Shown: positions 25,450 through 37,799, counted from the first letter of the stretch. The stretch is DNA of 64,000 bases from Branchiostoma floridae (GCF_000003815.2 NC_049982.1:30583615-30647614); one strand, 5' to 3'. The notes: generated by a model not told the origin, from the sequence alone. Numbers and translations are program-made.

Positions 25450-26105
25450 CAGGAAGTAAAAATATACATTTTTGGTCAAAAATGGCAAAAAATCCCAAAT
25501 TAAACAATTCTTAATTGATGTACACCATAGGTGTGAACAGAGCGCTGTGACCACATACCGTACGCACCTTCAAACCAAATTTCATATCATTTGGTTTTCA
25601 TACATAGGCACAGGAGCCAAAACTTAACATTTTTAGTTTAAAAATGGCAAAAAATCCCAATATTCAACAATTTAAAGTAATGTATGCCAAAAGTGAAAAC
25701 GATGTACTGTGGGCACTTGGCAGACACACCTTCATGCCGAATTTCAGGTGATTAGGTTTTCATACAAGGGTATAGGAGCCAAAAATATACATTTTTAGTC
25801 AAAAATGGCAGAAAACCCCCAAATAACTCATTTTTGAAGTGATCTATGAAGATATTGTTGATGGAGCCCTGTGCTCATATGTCCAATGCACCTCTGTGCT
25901 AAATCCCAGGTCATTAAGTTGTAATACCAGGGCACATGGACCCAAAATATACATATTTTGTCTAAAAATGACCAAAAACCCTAAATATCATAATTCCTAA
26001 GGCCTCTATCAAAAAAGTGAAAAAAACTCCTGGGGGTATTTGCTATTCCTACGTCCATGCCAAATTTCAGCTCATTTGGCCCAAAAATGAAAAAAAATTA
26101 ATCCC
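25450..26105 (+). repeat. About 162-bp divergent tandem repeat, four copies
   Basis: The motif TACATTTTTGGTC followed by AAAAATGGCAAAAAATCCC recurs near 25473, 25640, 25800 and 25960. Between copies there is a similar order of words (ACCAAATTTCA, CATTTGG/ATTAGGTTTTCATAC, GGAGCCAAAA). Copies are diverged and non-coding. Confidence 0.7.
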
Positions 26106-26923
26106 ATTTGAAGATTTGACAGGAGGAGAAGAGACCAAGGAAAAACAATATATTGCAATCCCATACTGTAGTATGGATTGCACTATAAACAATAAAAATC
26201 TTCGGCCCCTCAGCAGTTGAAAAAATACCAGGGGGAACAATTCTATCTCACTTATTTTTTTGTCCCAACAGCTGTCTATCACTCAAAAATCATGCCCAGA
26301 ACACGAGACATGAAGCGGAAGTTCCACTGCAGTACCGCTGAAAGCAGACAAAAGGCCCATTATAGAACTTAAGCTTGGTTTTCTCAGCCCCTATGCACCT
26401 ACTCAATACGTGTTCATTCGAAGCTATGTGACTTATTTTGTCGATAAACAAACATATCAAACCAACGACAAACGGTACCTAAAACATTCTTGATGAATCT
26501 CCCAAGACCCTTTTTTATCAGCAACAAATTTGTACATGTATGGACCAGGTGGAGTGATTCATGTTTTCTAATCTGCTTGCATGGGCTATTGTGGGAACTT
26601 CCCTTGTTTGTCTAAGGCGTAACGGTAACCTGGCGGTGAATTTTAGGACATTGAAAACGTTTAGATCGGTATAGCCGGGGTCTTGAGACTGTAAAACGAA
26701 CAGAGGTTTGACAAGGATTGGTCGCTCTTACCTCAGTGTGGGCTATCCTCCGATCGGAAAGAAACCTAGTACGTACCCGGAAACGACAAACCTGTTGGCT
26801 CTACCGAGCGTTACAGGTGAACATTGTCCACCAGGGTAGGGGTGAATGGAGTTTATTGACCCTATCCCATAACCCTATGCGCGTAGTCTTAGCATTTGTG
26901 TCATTTTAGAATAGCGTCCTAAT

Positions 26924-27080
26924 ACCCCTGTCACATTTGGCGGAAATCGATCGGACGACGATCGCCCGAGCCTAGCTGCTTTATTGCACAGCAATTGCAC
27001 AAGGCGCAAGCAATGGCTTATATGTGACAGGAACGGTTTTCAGGTGAAAAATACGCGTAACCCTCTGCCAATCTTTTAAG
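26924..27080. mobile_element. Truncated MITE, TACCCCTGTCACAT family
   Basis: It begins TACCCCTGTCACATTTGGCG like the complete copy at 45011-45246 and shares the internal ATCGATCGGACGACGAT and GGCTTATATGTGACAGG words. The right terminus is missing. Confidence 0.65.
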
Positions 27081-27110
27081 ATTGAAAGACGGTTAAAACC
27101 GTCTTTCAAT
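27081..27110. repeat. Perfect 14-bp hairpin
   Basis: ATTGAAAGACGGTT, two spacer bases AA, then AACCGTCTTTCAAT. A perfect inverted repeat between two transposon-like elements, possibly a remnant of a transposon end. Confidence 0.8.
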
Positions 27111-27120
27111 TGAACTATTA

Positions 27121-27380
27121 CCCTGGGGGCCATCCGAGATCGGACAGGCTAGGACAGTTATTCGGTAGCCTAAGACAATTAGGCCCGCCGAGCTCCTATT
27201 AGCGCCCCGGGGAGATTAAGCCCGATTAGATCCACCTGCCCTTTCCCAGTAGCGACAACTCCTCCGGGCTGAAACTCCCCGGAGCGCTAATATGAGGTCG
27301 GCGGGCGGACTGCCTTGGCTCCCCGAACAAAACTCGCGAACAAATCTCGCTAGCTACCCGTTTCTGTCTGGCTCCCAGGG
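27121..27380. mobile_element. Inverted-repeat element, CCCTGGGGGCCA family
   Basis: It starts CCCTGGGGGCC and ends GGCTCCCAGGG. Inside are inverted words such as CTAATAGG/AGCGC and CCCCGG(G)AG near the centre. A second copy is at 35261-35482 in the RNF145 5' region. Confidence 0.6.
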
Positions 27381-27506
27381 TATTGAACTATAAGCATTGG
27401 AAGGTCTGAAGAGCTAGAATTATACCACTATGGCATATGATTGTTCAATTTGTTGAATACTATTGCCTAATCAGCCAAGTTTTTCTGTAACAAGAACCTT
27501 AGTCTC

Positions 27507-27650
27507 ACCTGCCGTGCATATGGTGACGCCGACGAAAACAGGAACAGCTTGTTCAGCAAGGTGGTTTTGCCAGTGACGTCAGGAATACTCACCCCTATAT
27601 TCTTCCGCGTCCTGGGTACAAAAGAGTGCGTGGCAAAATGAGTGGAAAAT
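27507..27650 (-). pseudogene. Orphan EF-G-like GTPase exon (G1 motif)
   Basis: On the minus strand an open stretch reads RKNIGVSIPDVTGKTTLLNK and ends at a good donor CAG|GTGAGA. It aligns without gaps to the G1 region of elongation factor G (RNIGI.AHID.GKTT). The P-loop GKTT is intact, but the conserved AHID just before it reads IPDV. No other EF-G exon was found on either side, so it is most likely a fragment or decayed copy. It could be a single exon of a gene with very long introns. Confidence 0.35.
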
Positions 27651-28014
27651 ACATTTACCGAAGTATCTTTGGGTTTTTACAGTTTGCTAATGCAATTTAG
27701 TGTGCGAAAGTCTATAACCCTTAGAAAAGCGTTAGAATGTTAAAGTCTTAATTTCTAGGTGCAGATTTAGTTTGGGCCCGAACTTCACCTTGGTTAGGTA
27801 TCCTTGCGCTCTGAACTGAGTGTTGTGAATTCTCCTGGCAGTAAAATGACAAGAGTTTGCATGGGGTTTCCCAACGACCTAGGGTCAAGGGACTAGTTTC
27901 ACAAATGCTCCACTATAGTTATTACATATAATCACTAGTGTTGAAGTCGATTATTCTAACTCTACCGTAAACTCTCTAAGAGTTGCGTATATCACCTTCC
28001 TGACGTGTAACGTT

Positions 28015-28226
28015 AACGCTAGTTCACCTTTATCCGGGGGTGACCTTTATCCGTTGTCTTTAAAAAAAGCACATTTAGGCGTATTAAAATCTGCTGACTG
28101 TGGTTTCAAATTTGCAATATTTTCAAATGTTCCGATTTGTCTGTCGACTTCAAATCCCCAAATACGCGTTTTTTTTTTTACAAACAACGGATATAGGTTA
28201 CCCTCGGATAAAGGTGAACCAGCGTT
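28015..28226. mobile_element. MITE, AACGCTAGTTCACCTTTATCC family, copy 1
   Basis: It begins AACGCTAGTTCACCTTTATC and ends GGATAAAGGTGAACCAGCGTT, long imperfect inverted repeats. Copy 2 is at 51707-51919. Confidence 0.8.
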
Positions 28227-29290
28227 ATATGTTTGTTTTCTTTACCTGTACCACTACCACCCCAACAGTTACTGTTACATTTAGACCAAAACGACCACCT
28301 TACCTTTTCGAGAGTTGCTACATGCTGGGTCATCAAGAAAAGGATGTATTTGTAGCAGGGACTACTTGAAGTCTTAACTGTTAAGCTTCAGGTCGGGTCG
28401 TGCTTCCCCTTCTACTGGCCGCAGATTGTTACCTGAGTACTCGGACTACCCTTGGGCTTTTGTATGCGTCGACGTGAAGGTCAATCAACAGGTATCGAGT
28501 ACCTCACCTTCGCTTGTGTTTACGTTACTGAGTCAGGTGTGTTTGCCTATAACTCTCCAAGCAGAGGTTAGGCTGCGGCTGTTTTTTTCGCGTTTTTGTC
28601 GGACTGTCTATATGTTGACCCGACATTAAAAAAACGAAACAAAAGAAAAAGCAATTTTCATGGTGCATTACGCCAGAACGTAATTTCATGACGTCATCTT
28701 GACGTAATTGATGCTGATATTAGCAACACGTTATCGAGGCCTTGCGGTAATTGGATACTGTCAATCAGGTGTTGCGTGATTTGTGCACATCGTGTTGTCA
28801 GCTGTTCACAGCTGTCACTGTTGCGGCTGTTTATATGATGGTGTGGGTCTCAGGTATGCATTGTGAAGCTGTGTGGCTGTTTTCATGTTGTGTCGTTCTT
28901 TTGAGAGGCTAATTTTGCCGTTGATGCGTAAACAGGATTATGTTTACATTTGGCAGCAATAGGTACGTTAGCTTTTAAGTAAACTTTTGGTATAAGTCAA
29001 TGTGATGTGTTATTAACACCATGTCATACACCACAGAAAACAACAGAACCGACATAAACCATAATTATGTCACAGAGTATGTTACCTACGGTAACCTGTT
29101 TTTTTTTTTTCAATTTTAAATACCGGCATATTTTCTCATTTTGCAGCAGCTTTGTATGATTACAGATTTTTCCAAAAGTTTTTTTTTGTTTTAAACGGAC
29201 AAATATTATTATTGATGCGCGTGCGAATATAAACAGATCCATGTAACGAAGTGAGCTCTTACTACAGTATTGTATCTGTACAGTTTTAAA

Positions 29291-29885
29291 GGTACTGTAA
29301 ATGCATTTAATTTCGCGGGGATTTAATTTCGCGGTAGCGGCAAAATGGACATTTCGCGGTGGATTTAATTTCGCGGTAGCGCCACCCCGCGAAATTCAAT
29401 GCATTTTCAGCACTGCACTGTAGTCACGAACTGCCGTGTAAAACCCGGCGCCTCTACAAACCGCCAGTCGGAAAACACTTGCTGGTTACCCGGTAAGGGT
29501 CCTATACAGACGGATAGAACAGTTTCCATGCTTTTGACTTGTTCTTGCGTGAGCCACTGTTACTAATCTAATCGTATCTACCCTCTCAATACGTACTAGT
29601 ATACAGTAGTACGACCATTGTATCATGGTGAACATACTGTACAGTACTGTAATACAGTTGGTCGTATGAAAAAATTACATGTGTGTCTTCACCGTAGTAA
29701 GTATGTCAAACATTTCATTATACAGTGTCAAAGACAGTAGTAGTATGTACATGGAGTGGAAAAGGGGCAACTTAGGCGGCGCCAGCAGACGAAATATTCG
29801 CGGTGGATTTAATTTCGCGGTGAAGCGGCCGCCGCGAAAACCGCGAATATTAATCCACCGCGAATATTTCTGCATTTACAGTACC
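29291..29885. mobile_element. Inverted-repeat element with TTCGCGG arrays
   Basis: It starts GGTACTGTAAATGCA and ends TGCATTTACAGTACC, a perfect 15-bp inverted pair. Repeats of ATTTAATTTCGCGG lie near both ends on opposite strands. A sub-element at 29291-29410 is itself palindromic, suggesting one element inserted in or duplicated from another. Confidence 0.75.
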
Positions 29886-30387
29886 ATCAATGAAAGTTGT
29901 TTTTAATGTAGGCTACTTTTGTTAGTAATGTCTCAAGCCCAGATGCTAGAATGGTACTTTCCCCAACCTCATAATTATAATTGAAGAGGTAAAAAAATGG
30001 ACAACATTGTCATTCTCCATTTACTTCACATAAAGGATAAATCATAACTAATTCAGAAATAAAAAAACATTTCTAATCTATAAACAATTTCCTGGCTCAG
30101 AATTAATGTCCCTGACAGATTATCATTCCAGAACCAATACAGAACACATCACACAAAAATCATAAACACATTCAAAAACCCTAGCAATAAACTTAACATT
30201 CATATCATATATCTTGCATCATTGACATAAACAATTTTCTTTATATATATTTCTGCATATTTTCGAATTCAATCTTAAGTTAATTAAAGATTCTGAAGAA
30301 AATAAATCATATACATGACACATCTCTTTGGCCCTGAGATGTAGGGCTGCCCAAAACTTCGAGTCAAATATTAAAAAAAAAACATTA

Positions 30388-30447
30388 TGATGATGATATT
30401 ATCATAATATTGACCAATGATGATGATATTATCATAATATTGACCAA
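30388..30447. repeat. 30-bp direct repeat, two copies
   Basis: TGATGATGATATTATCATAA followed by TATTGACCAA occurs twice in tandem. Each copy also contains a small GATATTATC palindrome. Confidence 0.8.
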
Positions 30448-30942
30448 TTAAGATCCCACATTGATTTGATTATATGGATGACATCTTCTGTGAACCCAAA
30501 AGTGATATTTACTTGTAATTAAAGAGCTTGGAAAAAAATGTTGCCTTCAGTATGAACAAATGACTAAACACACACACAGCAAGATATACTAAACAAAATT
30601 TGTCCTTCACACCTTTTCTTATTTGTCTTCTACGTGTACCTTAGGAATTTGATTTAATTTAGCATTTTATAAACTAAGTATCCATTTTAAGGTATTTTTT
30701 TTAATTTATGGCAACAGGTTTGTATGATTTATAGTTTGACAAAAACATTTACTTTTATGGAAACAGATGAAAACGTCAAATCGACGTTGCCTAATATGTA
30801 CAAATCTAGTATATGATGTATGCATCGTAATTGCAAACTCTTCTTGCAAGTCCTCTGTTGCAGTGAACTACCATACCAGGTCCTATAGAACTTAATGGAC
30901 ACTTAAGGATATCTGAATCTATCAATATACAAGAAACATGTG

Positions 30943-33900
30943 CTATCCTTTGTCACAGTTATCTTCAAATTGATTTTCTTCATGTTGTACATTATCTCCA
31001 GGTTCTGTGCCACCATACTGTGTTTCTTTGCTATCTACATTACCTACAAACTCCCAGTCTATCTGTGATTGTTCTTGATTATCATCACTTGCTGAATGAC
31101 AAGATGCATATAATTCGTCTCCATCCTGTGATACCATCTCCTGAGGTTCCTTAATAATATCTTGTTTTATCCTATCTACATTTGCATTTTCAACTTCATT
31201 ATCTACAACTGTTGGAAGATCTGTAACATCAAGTCTTTCATTCAAGGGTTTCCCGTTTGTATCTTTTTCTTCTGACTCAAACTGCGCAACATCTTCAGGG
31301 TTTTGTATGGTTTCAGTGTTTGGGTCTTGTTCATCAGATGGTGTGGTTTCTATTGTATCATTGTTTTCTCTAGCAACTTCTGCATCATTGTCATTCACAT
31401 TTAAGTTTTCACCCTGTCCTTCCAACGGAGGATCCTCTCTCTCATTGTTTCTAGGTTCTTCCACATTTTCAGCGTTGTGTTGCCTGTCGTTGTCTTGATT
31501 TTCTTGGTGCGAGTCTTGCTGGGTGTCGCTCTCGAATTTGATCTCCGTGTGGCACATGGGACACTTCTCCTGTACGTACAGCCACTTCCGTAGGCACGCT
31601 CCGTGAAAATAGTGGCTGCACGGGGTCACCCGAGCAGAGTTCAACTCTTGGAAGCATATAGCGCATACGTCGTCCAACTGTGCTAATTCTTCTACCGTAG
31701 CCTGCCGTAGGGACTGTATGTTGCTGACCGCTTTCCTACGCAGCAAGAAGCTCTTCCAACCTTGCTGCGCGCGCTGCCACACGTTAAAGTAGCAGTGAAC
31801 AATGATAACGGATGCTCCGATCCAAGTCCACTCTCCGAACAGCGCTTCCTTTGCGCCATAGTACACGACACACAGTGCCACTATGAATTCCAACGTCTTG
31901 CACGTCGCCTTGATGGCGTATACAATGTCGTCCAGGTTTTCCCACGGTTCGTTGCGATAGCCGTCGATCATAAAGAGCGCGTACATGAACATGGATGCCA
32001 CAGCGTGTAGAGAGGTGAGAATACAACTGGATATGATGATCAATAGCCACAGATCAACGTCAAAGAAGCTACTAATTAAAAATGTCATGTACATAGGGAA
32101 AGTAAGTAGGAAAAGGCACATGGTGATAGAACGGAGATGCTTCCAGAAGCTTTTATTCTGCGACGCACCAAGAGCCAAAAGTATTGGCTCGGTGATTTCG
32201 TGCATAGACTGGATTGTAGAAGCTAACACGATGAACAAGACAATACTGAGGAGAAAGGTTCTCTGAACACTCTTGAGTTCCAGAAGTCCAGTCTGTAAGG
32301 CGAGAAGAAGGAGTGTCAGCCCCTCAGTGACTCCTCTGTGCATGATGTTGTCATGCATAAAGGCTTCGAACCCCTGAAGGTACAGCTTGGTCAGGGTGAG
32401 GATGAGCTGGGCTACGTACGAGACGGTGAAACACAGTCCGAGGAGCGCGTACGGGCTTCCGCAACACTCCGCCATACTGGCCAGGAGCAGTATAACCGTT
32501 CCCTCTTCAAGTACGGGATGGTTGATGCTCCCGAGGAACAGATACAGCTGCACCGCGAATATGAAACACCAGTACGCCAAAAACAGCGACGGCACTGCCA
32601 GCTTGTTCCATAGGTACAGTACGTAAGGGAACCAGCCAACCACAGCGGTAGCAGCCCTTACGGACTTCTGCGCAGACAACACTAGGCTGTATGGCACGAA
32701 TAAGTTCCTGGCAATGAAATACAGCACTTCTAGGGAGGTGAACAAAGCAGCAAAGGTGTGGAAAAGTTTTAAACTTCCAAGCGGCATCATGCAGAGTTTT
32801 GCTACGAGAGGAATCAGGGACGCAGAATATGGCCATAATCTTCGGTCCCCAACGAGGTAGGAACACGCCAACGCTGCGAGGCTTTGCCCAACGAGGTGAA
32901 CGACGAATCGGTGAAAGCTGTCATCGTCGTAGAACACCAGCCCCTCATATCCTTGCTCGATCTCAGCTGCAATGTAGGTCCCAGCTGCTAGGTGGCCCAG
33001 GAGAAGTATGACTGCTGCCAGGATGTGTGTGTAGAGCTGGATGAGCTTCTTCAGAGGCAGGAAGAAGATTGTCAGGGCAAGGATGTAACCTGGGGAAGAT
33101 AGCAGAGAAATTCATAAGTTGTGTTAATAATAATACTGTATATAATATAGCATAACTCTTTCTATTTCAATGGAAGGTTATCTGTGTTCAACTTACAAGA
33201 ATATAGACTAAGTACAATGCTTAACTTTCTTCCAACACTTAAAAATGTACATAAATAAAATTTTCAATGACCACATCACCTTCTTATGGATCATTAATAA
33301 CCAATCACTTCAGAGGAGTTACAGACATGTGAAACGTAACATCAGCAATTGGTCAAACATGTCAGGAAATTTATAATGCCCCCTGCCCCAGTTCGCTGTC
33401 ATCTCAAGTCTTTCGACATATCCATATTGAATCACTGGGCCACACCATTTCATTCTCTGTGGACAAATTAAAGTCAGAATACTGGACACTGGACAGGATT
33501 ATTTTGTATGCAATACAAAACTGCCATACAATTCTATCCAGCACATATCTAACTCACCCAGTATATAAACATTCCATGACAGGTACTGGAAGCTGAAGTT
33601 CTGAAGTTGTACCCCCCTGTAGGGCAGGTATAACTTACCCAGTATATAAACATTCCATGACAGGTACTGGAAGCTGAAGTTGTGCTGGAGTACCCCCCTG
33701 TAGGGCAGGTATAACTCACCCAGTATATAAACATTCCATGACAGGTACTGGAAGCTGAAGTTGTGCTGGAGTACCCCCCTGTAGGGCAGGTATAACTCAC
33801 CCAGTATATAAACATTCCATGACAGGTACTGGAAGCTGAAGTTCTGAAGTTGTACCCCCCTGTAGGGCAGGTATAACTCACCCAGTATATAAACATTCCA

Positions 33901-35201
33901 TGACAGGTACTGGAAGCTGAAGTTTTGCTGATGTACCCCCCTGTAGGGCAGGTATAACTTACCCAGTATATTAACATTCCATGACAGGTACTGGAAGCTG
34001 AAGTTCTGAGGTTGTACCCCCCTGTAGGGCAGGTATAACTTACCCAGTATATAAACATTCCATGACAGGTACTGGAAGCTGAAGTTCTGAGGTTGTACCC
34101 CCCTGTAGGGCAGGTATAACTTACCCAGTATATAAACATTCCATGACAGGTACTGGAAGCTGAACTTCTGGGTTGTACCCCCCTGTAGGGCAGGTATAAC
34201 TTACCCAGTATATAAACATTCTATGACAGGTACTGGAAGCTGAAGTTCTGAGGTTGTACCCCCCTGTAGGGCAGGTATAACTTACCCAGTATATAAACAT
34301 TCTATGACAGGTACTGGAAGCTGAAGTTCTGAGGTTGTACCCCCCTGTAGGGCAGGTATAACTTACCCAGTATATAAACATTCCATGACAGGTACTGGAA
34401 GCTGAACTTCTGTTGGTGTACCCCCCTGTAGGGCGGTATAACTTACCCAGTATATAAACATTCCATGACAGGTACTGGAAGCTGAAGTTCTGAGGTTGTA
34501 CCCCCCTGTAGGGCAGGTATAACTTACCCAGTATATAAACATTCCATGACAGGTACTGGAAGCTGAAGTTCTGATGTTGTACCCCCCTGTAGGGCAGGTA
34601 TAACTTACCCAGTATATAAACATTCCATGACAGGTACTGGAAGCTGAACTTCTGTTTGTGTACCCCCCTGTAGGGCAGGTATAACTTACCCAGTATATAA
34701 ACATTCCATGACAGGTACAGGAAGCTGAAGTTGTGTGGTGTACCCCCCTGTAGGGCAGGTATAACTTACCCAGTATATAAACATTCCATGACAGGTACTG
34801 GAAGCTGAAGTTGTGTTGATGTTCCCCCTGTAGGGCAGGTATAACTTACCCAGTATATAAACATTCCATGACAGGTACAGGAAGCTGAAGTTGTGCTGGT
34901 GTACCCCCCTGTAGGGCAGGTATAACTCACCCAGTATATAAACATTCCATGACAGGTACAGGAAGCTGAAGTTGTGCTGATGTACCCCCCTGTATTGCAG
35001 GTATAACTTACCCAGTATATAAACATTCCATGACAGGTACTGGAAGCTGAACTTCTGTTTGTGTACCCCCCTGTAGGGCAGGTATTTTCCGACACTCTCC
35101 TCCCAAAGGTACAGCACCTCCAGTAGCAGCAGGGAGGGGACTCTCAGGACCACACCCACCCCTCTCTCCACCCATCCTGACACATGCTCTCTCAGAGGCA
35201 T
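30943..35201 (-). CDS. RNF145: RNF145-like ER membrane RING-H2 ubiquitin ligase, two coding exons
   Basis: Exon 1 35012-35201 (ATG at 35201; 63 codons plus one base; donor GTAAGT) and exon 2 30943-33089 join as NVYIL-G-YIL and give 778 residues. The N-terminus (LRVPSLLLLEVLYLWEES) matches vertebrate RNF145 (ALRVPSIMLLDVLY), and the long multi-pass region follows human RNF145 more closely than RNF139 (FTSLEVLYFIARNLFVPYSL, ECCGSPYALLGLCFTVS, FGEWTWIG). Near the C-terminus a RING-H2 is complete: CAIC..C-S-H-YF-H-GA-C..CPMC. The family sits in the ER membrane and ubiquitinates sterol-pathway proteins such as HMG-CoA reductase with INSIG. The tail after the RING is long and acidic (about 200 residues). 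At the place of the vertebrate INSIG-binding YLYF, this protein reads QLYTHIL. It is head-to-head with RNF139. The intron holds an 81-bp tandem array copied from the end of exon 1. Confidence 0.94.
33546..35011 (-). repeat. 81-bp tandem array (about 18 units) derived from RNF145 exon 1 and its donor
   Basis: Units repeat every 81 bp (for example CCATGACAGGTAC at 33574 and 33655, up to 35028). In the transcript direction each unit holds CCCTACAG, a copy of the last ~60 bases of exon 1 (encoding roughly PYRGV.....FQYLSWNVYIL), and the donor GGTAAGTT or GGTGAGTT, then TATACCTGCCCTACAG again. Most units are 81 bp, so coding phase is kept; a few have small indels (for example near 34432 and 34820). 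The array fills most of the intron between the two RNF145 coding exons. Confidence 0.95.
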
Positions 35202-35260
35202 CCTTCTTGTGCTGTGTGCAGAAATACAATGATAATAAGTTAATTGCAACGTATTGCCTA

Positions 35261-35482
35261 CCCTGGGGGCCAGACAGGATCGGGTAGCTAGCGAATTTTG
35301 TTCGGGGATCCAAGGCAGTCAGCCCACACATTAGCACTCCTGGGAGTTTAAGGCCAAAAAAAGGGCAGGTGGATGTCCTTCAGGCTTAAACTCCCCCAGA
35401 CGCTTATAGGAAATCTGGCGGGCTGACTCTCTTGGGCCACCGAATAAACTGTCCTAGATGCCCAATCCCAGCTGGCCCCCAG
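35261..35482. mobile_element. Inverted-repeat element, CCCTGGGGGCCA family, copy 2
   Basis: It begins CCCTGGGGGCCAGACAGG and ends CCAGCTGGCCCCCAG. Shared words with 27121-27380 include GTAGCTAGCGA, TTGTTCGGGGA and GGCGGGC. It lies just upstream of RNF145 exon 1, in the presumed first intron or 5' region. Confidence 0.6.
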
Positions 35483-37799
35483 CGTAGTTCTTGCCCGAAG
35501 GCTAATTGCAAGTGACAAAAAATGACAAACAATGATATAGTACTACATGTAGTAAGCAGCTTGACTAGTCTTTAAGTCTAACGCTAAACTGTATCTTATC
35601 AGGTTTGACTTCTTTTTTTTCTGAGACAGTAGAAGACGAATGATCCCACATTTTCCATAATGTCTGAGTTTTGTGATGTTATGAGGAGAGTAGTTCTGTT
35701 TCTGTCTGTAAGCATGGAAAGATTTGTGTGGAATTCAATGGCCTCTTTAGATTAGAGAGCTCTTTTTTTTTCTTAAACATAAAAGGGACAGATTAAAATA
35801 AAATGTTTTTCGTCTTCTACCATGTCCAACATACAGTATTTACAAGCTAATTGTAATTTTGCTAATTGCACAGCATAGATCATAATCATTTAGCATGTAT
35901 GTATTACTAAGGAATTGCATATGCATTTCAAGTTGCTAGGGTAAAAAAAGTTGCCCTTTTTTGTTTTTTTTTCAGCATGTACAATGTAAGTTAGACCCTA
36001 AAAATTGCCACTGTCCATCTATAGCTTCTCATAAATTTTCAAACTGAACTAAGAAAAAATTCATGCATGCAAAAGCGGTACAATAGAACAGCAAGTCATT
36101 TTGGAAACATCATCTGGTGTAAAGTTAGAATTTATTACCTGTTCTGGTAATCAATTCATTATTCATCTAGCCATTGTACATGTATAAAATGATGGACAGA
36201 CACTTGTCAAGTATGGCAAGTCTACTGGTACATAATATTGTTTATATGATTTACTACATGTAGTACATGTACATGGCTTTACCAAAACACAATGGCATGC
36301 ATTTTGCTGGACATTTTAACAGTTTTACCACCAACTTCACCTGTAATGCGTCACAGTGTTTATCAGTAAACTTTAAAGACAGTCTGTGTTTCAACCTTTC
36401 TTTAGAAATATCTCTTATTATTCAGGTATTCTAGTATTCACTCACTGCTGAATTGAACTCTGACAAACATCTCCGCTGTGGAAAATGAGTCTGAAATTTC
36501 GGATTATGCTTGTGATAGGGATTAGCATTGACGTGATATTGCAAGGTGGTTTTACAAGCTGTAAAATCCATTTGATTGTGCAAAAAAAAAATGGTAATTC
36601 ATTTTTCTAATTGAGACCCTGTTAATATTGCCTAAAATTCTTGACAGGAACACCATATCAATCAAGTGTCATAACGCCATATAGGCTTTCTGCACTTAAA
36701 CAGTCATAACGTGACGTCACAGAAGTGATTGTTCATTCCCTAATGTCAGTTTAGAATATAGATAAGTCTAAATTATTTGCCTCTTTAACTTCGAATCAAA
36801 ACAGTTTATATACCTGAACGCTGATGATCACTTGTTGGCGACTATTTCACTTTTATAAAGCATTAAGTTACAAAATCTAAACTCCTCGACATACAGCAAC
36901 ATGGCTATAAGGTGATAATTATCAAAATGTCTTCGCGTAACCCTTTTTTATACTCACCGCGAGCGAAAATCTGATCATGAACTTTGTGATCACTGAACTT
37001 CCGCATGATCGGCGGCCATGTTGGAACCGGTGACCTTATGACCTTTGGTAGTTCTTTGAGGAAAACTTTCCAAATTTCCGTTTCTCATCCTAAATATTCC
37101 ACAAAGACTTGTGATAGATAACTGAGGCTATCCAACGGACAATATTTCTGAAGAAATCTTTTCTTTTATACCCAGAAAAGTAAAACTGTTGGTGCTTTCT
37201 GTATTTCCCAGCATTCGTCTGACAAAATGGCTGCCGCCGAAGTCGTTTTCGAATTTTCACTTCCGCTTTCGATCAGAAAATTGCGATGTTAGGTCAATTC
37301 ATCAAATTCATTCGTAAAGAAAGAGATATAGATATTCAAAACATAGATTATCAAACGTTTGTATTGTTTTACTGTTCATAAACCTCTAAGAAAGTTACTG
37401 ACAACGTTTTTCCCGTCCAGAAAAAATACCGGTGAGTTATTTTGGGCTAGATATTCTTTGTATTTGAAGCAAATGTTGTGGTTTTTAACAAGATCTTGAA
37501 TAGAACCTATGTTAGTTGTAACCACTAACATGTGGTGGTGGTTATGATAACAAAAGTGTACACAGCACAAAGTGAAACGTTAACAGTAGTGTAAGTTGCA
37601 TGTCATGCACATACACATAACTTATTTATGGTGTGTTAAAACACAGCTGTTGTTATGACGTTTACTAAACCCATTCCCAGCTTTCTTCACAAAATTTGAA
37701 TTTCATTATATTGTCTACAAAGTTGTTGTTAGTAAGTGCACCTTTTTCGTGCGTTCGGCTGTTATAATGTGTCAGTCTTCTTGATTGTGAAACAACCAG

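Larger units (their letters stand above)
24872..30942. other. 6-kb intergenic region, repeat-dominated
   Basis: Apart from the elements and the EF-G-like remnant listed separately, I see no exon chain, RNA gene or conserved domain. The 5' regulatory region of the TIR-EEP gene should lie at its left end and the RNF145 3' UTR at its right end. Confidence 0.5.

Noticed and set aside
32338-32866. Overlapping open frames on both strands within RNF145
   Set aside because: They are shadow frames of the strongly conserved RNF145 membrane domain.
33546-35011. CRISPR array
   Set aside because: Repeats are contiguous, without unique spacers, derive from an adjacent exon, and the genome is eukaryotic.
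33549-35095. Long minus-strand open frames with a 27-residue repeat beginning MFIYWVSYTCPTGG
   Set aside because: They run through the 81-bp tandem array in a frame different from the RNF145 exon it derives from. They are open only because the unit is a multiple of three, so they are not separate genes.
37226-37295. Short open frame starting ATGGCTGCCGCCG as a coding exon of RNF139
   Set aside because: It reaches a stop after about 20 codons and does not match the RNF139 N-terminus; it looks more like a promoter element.
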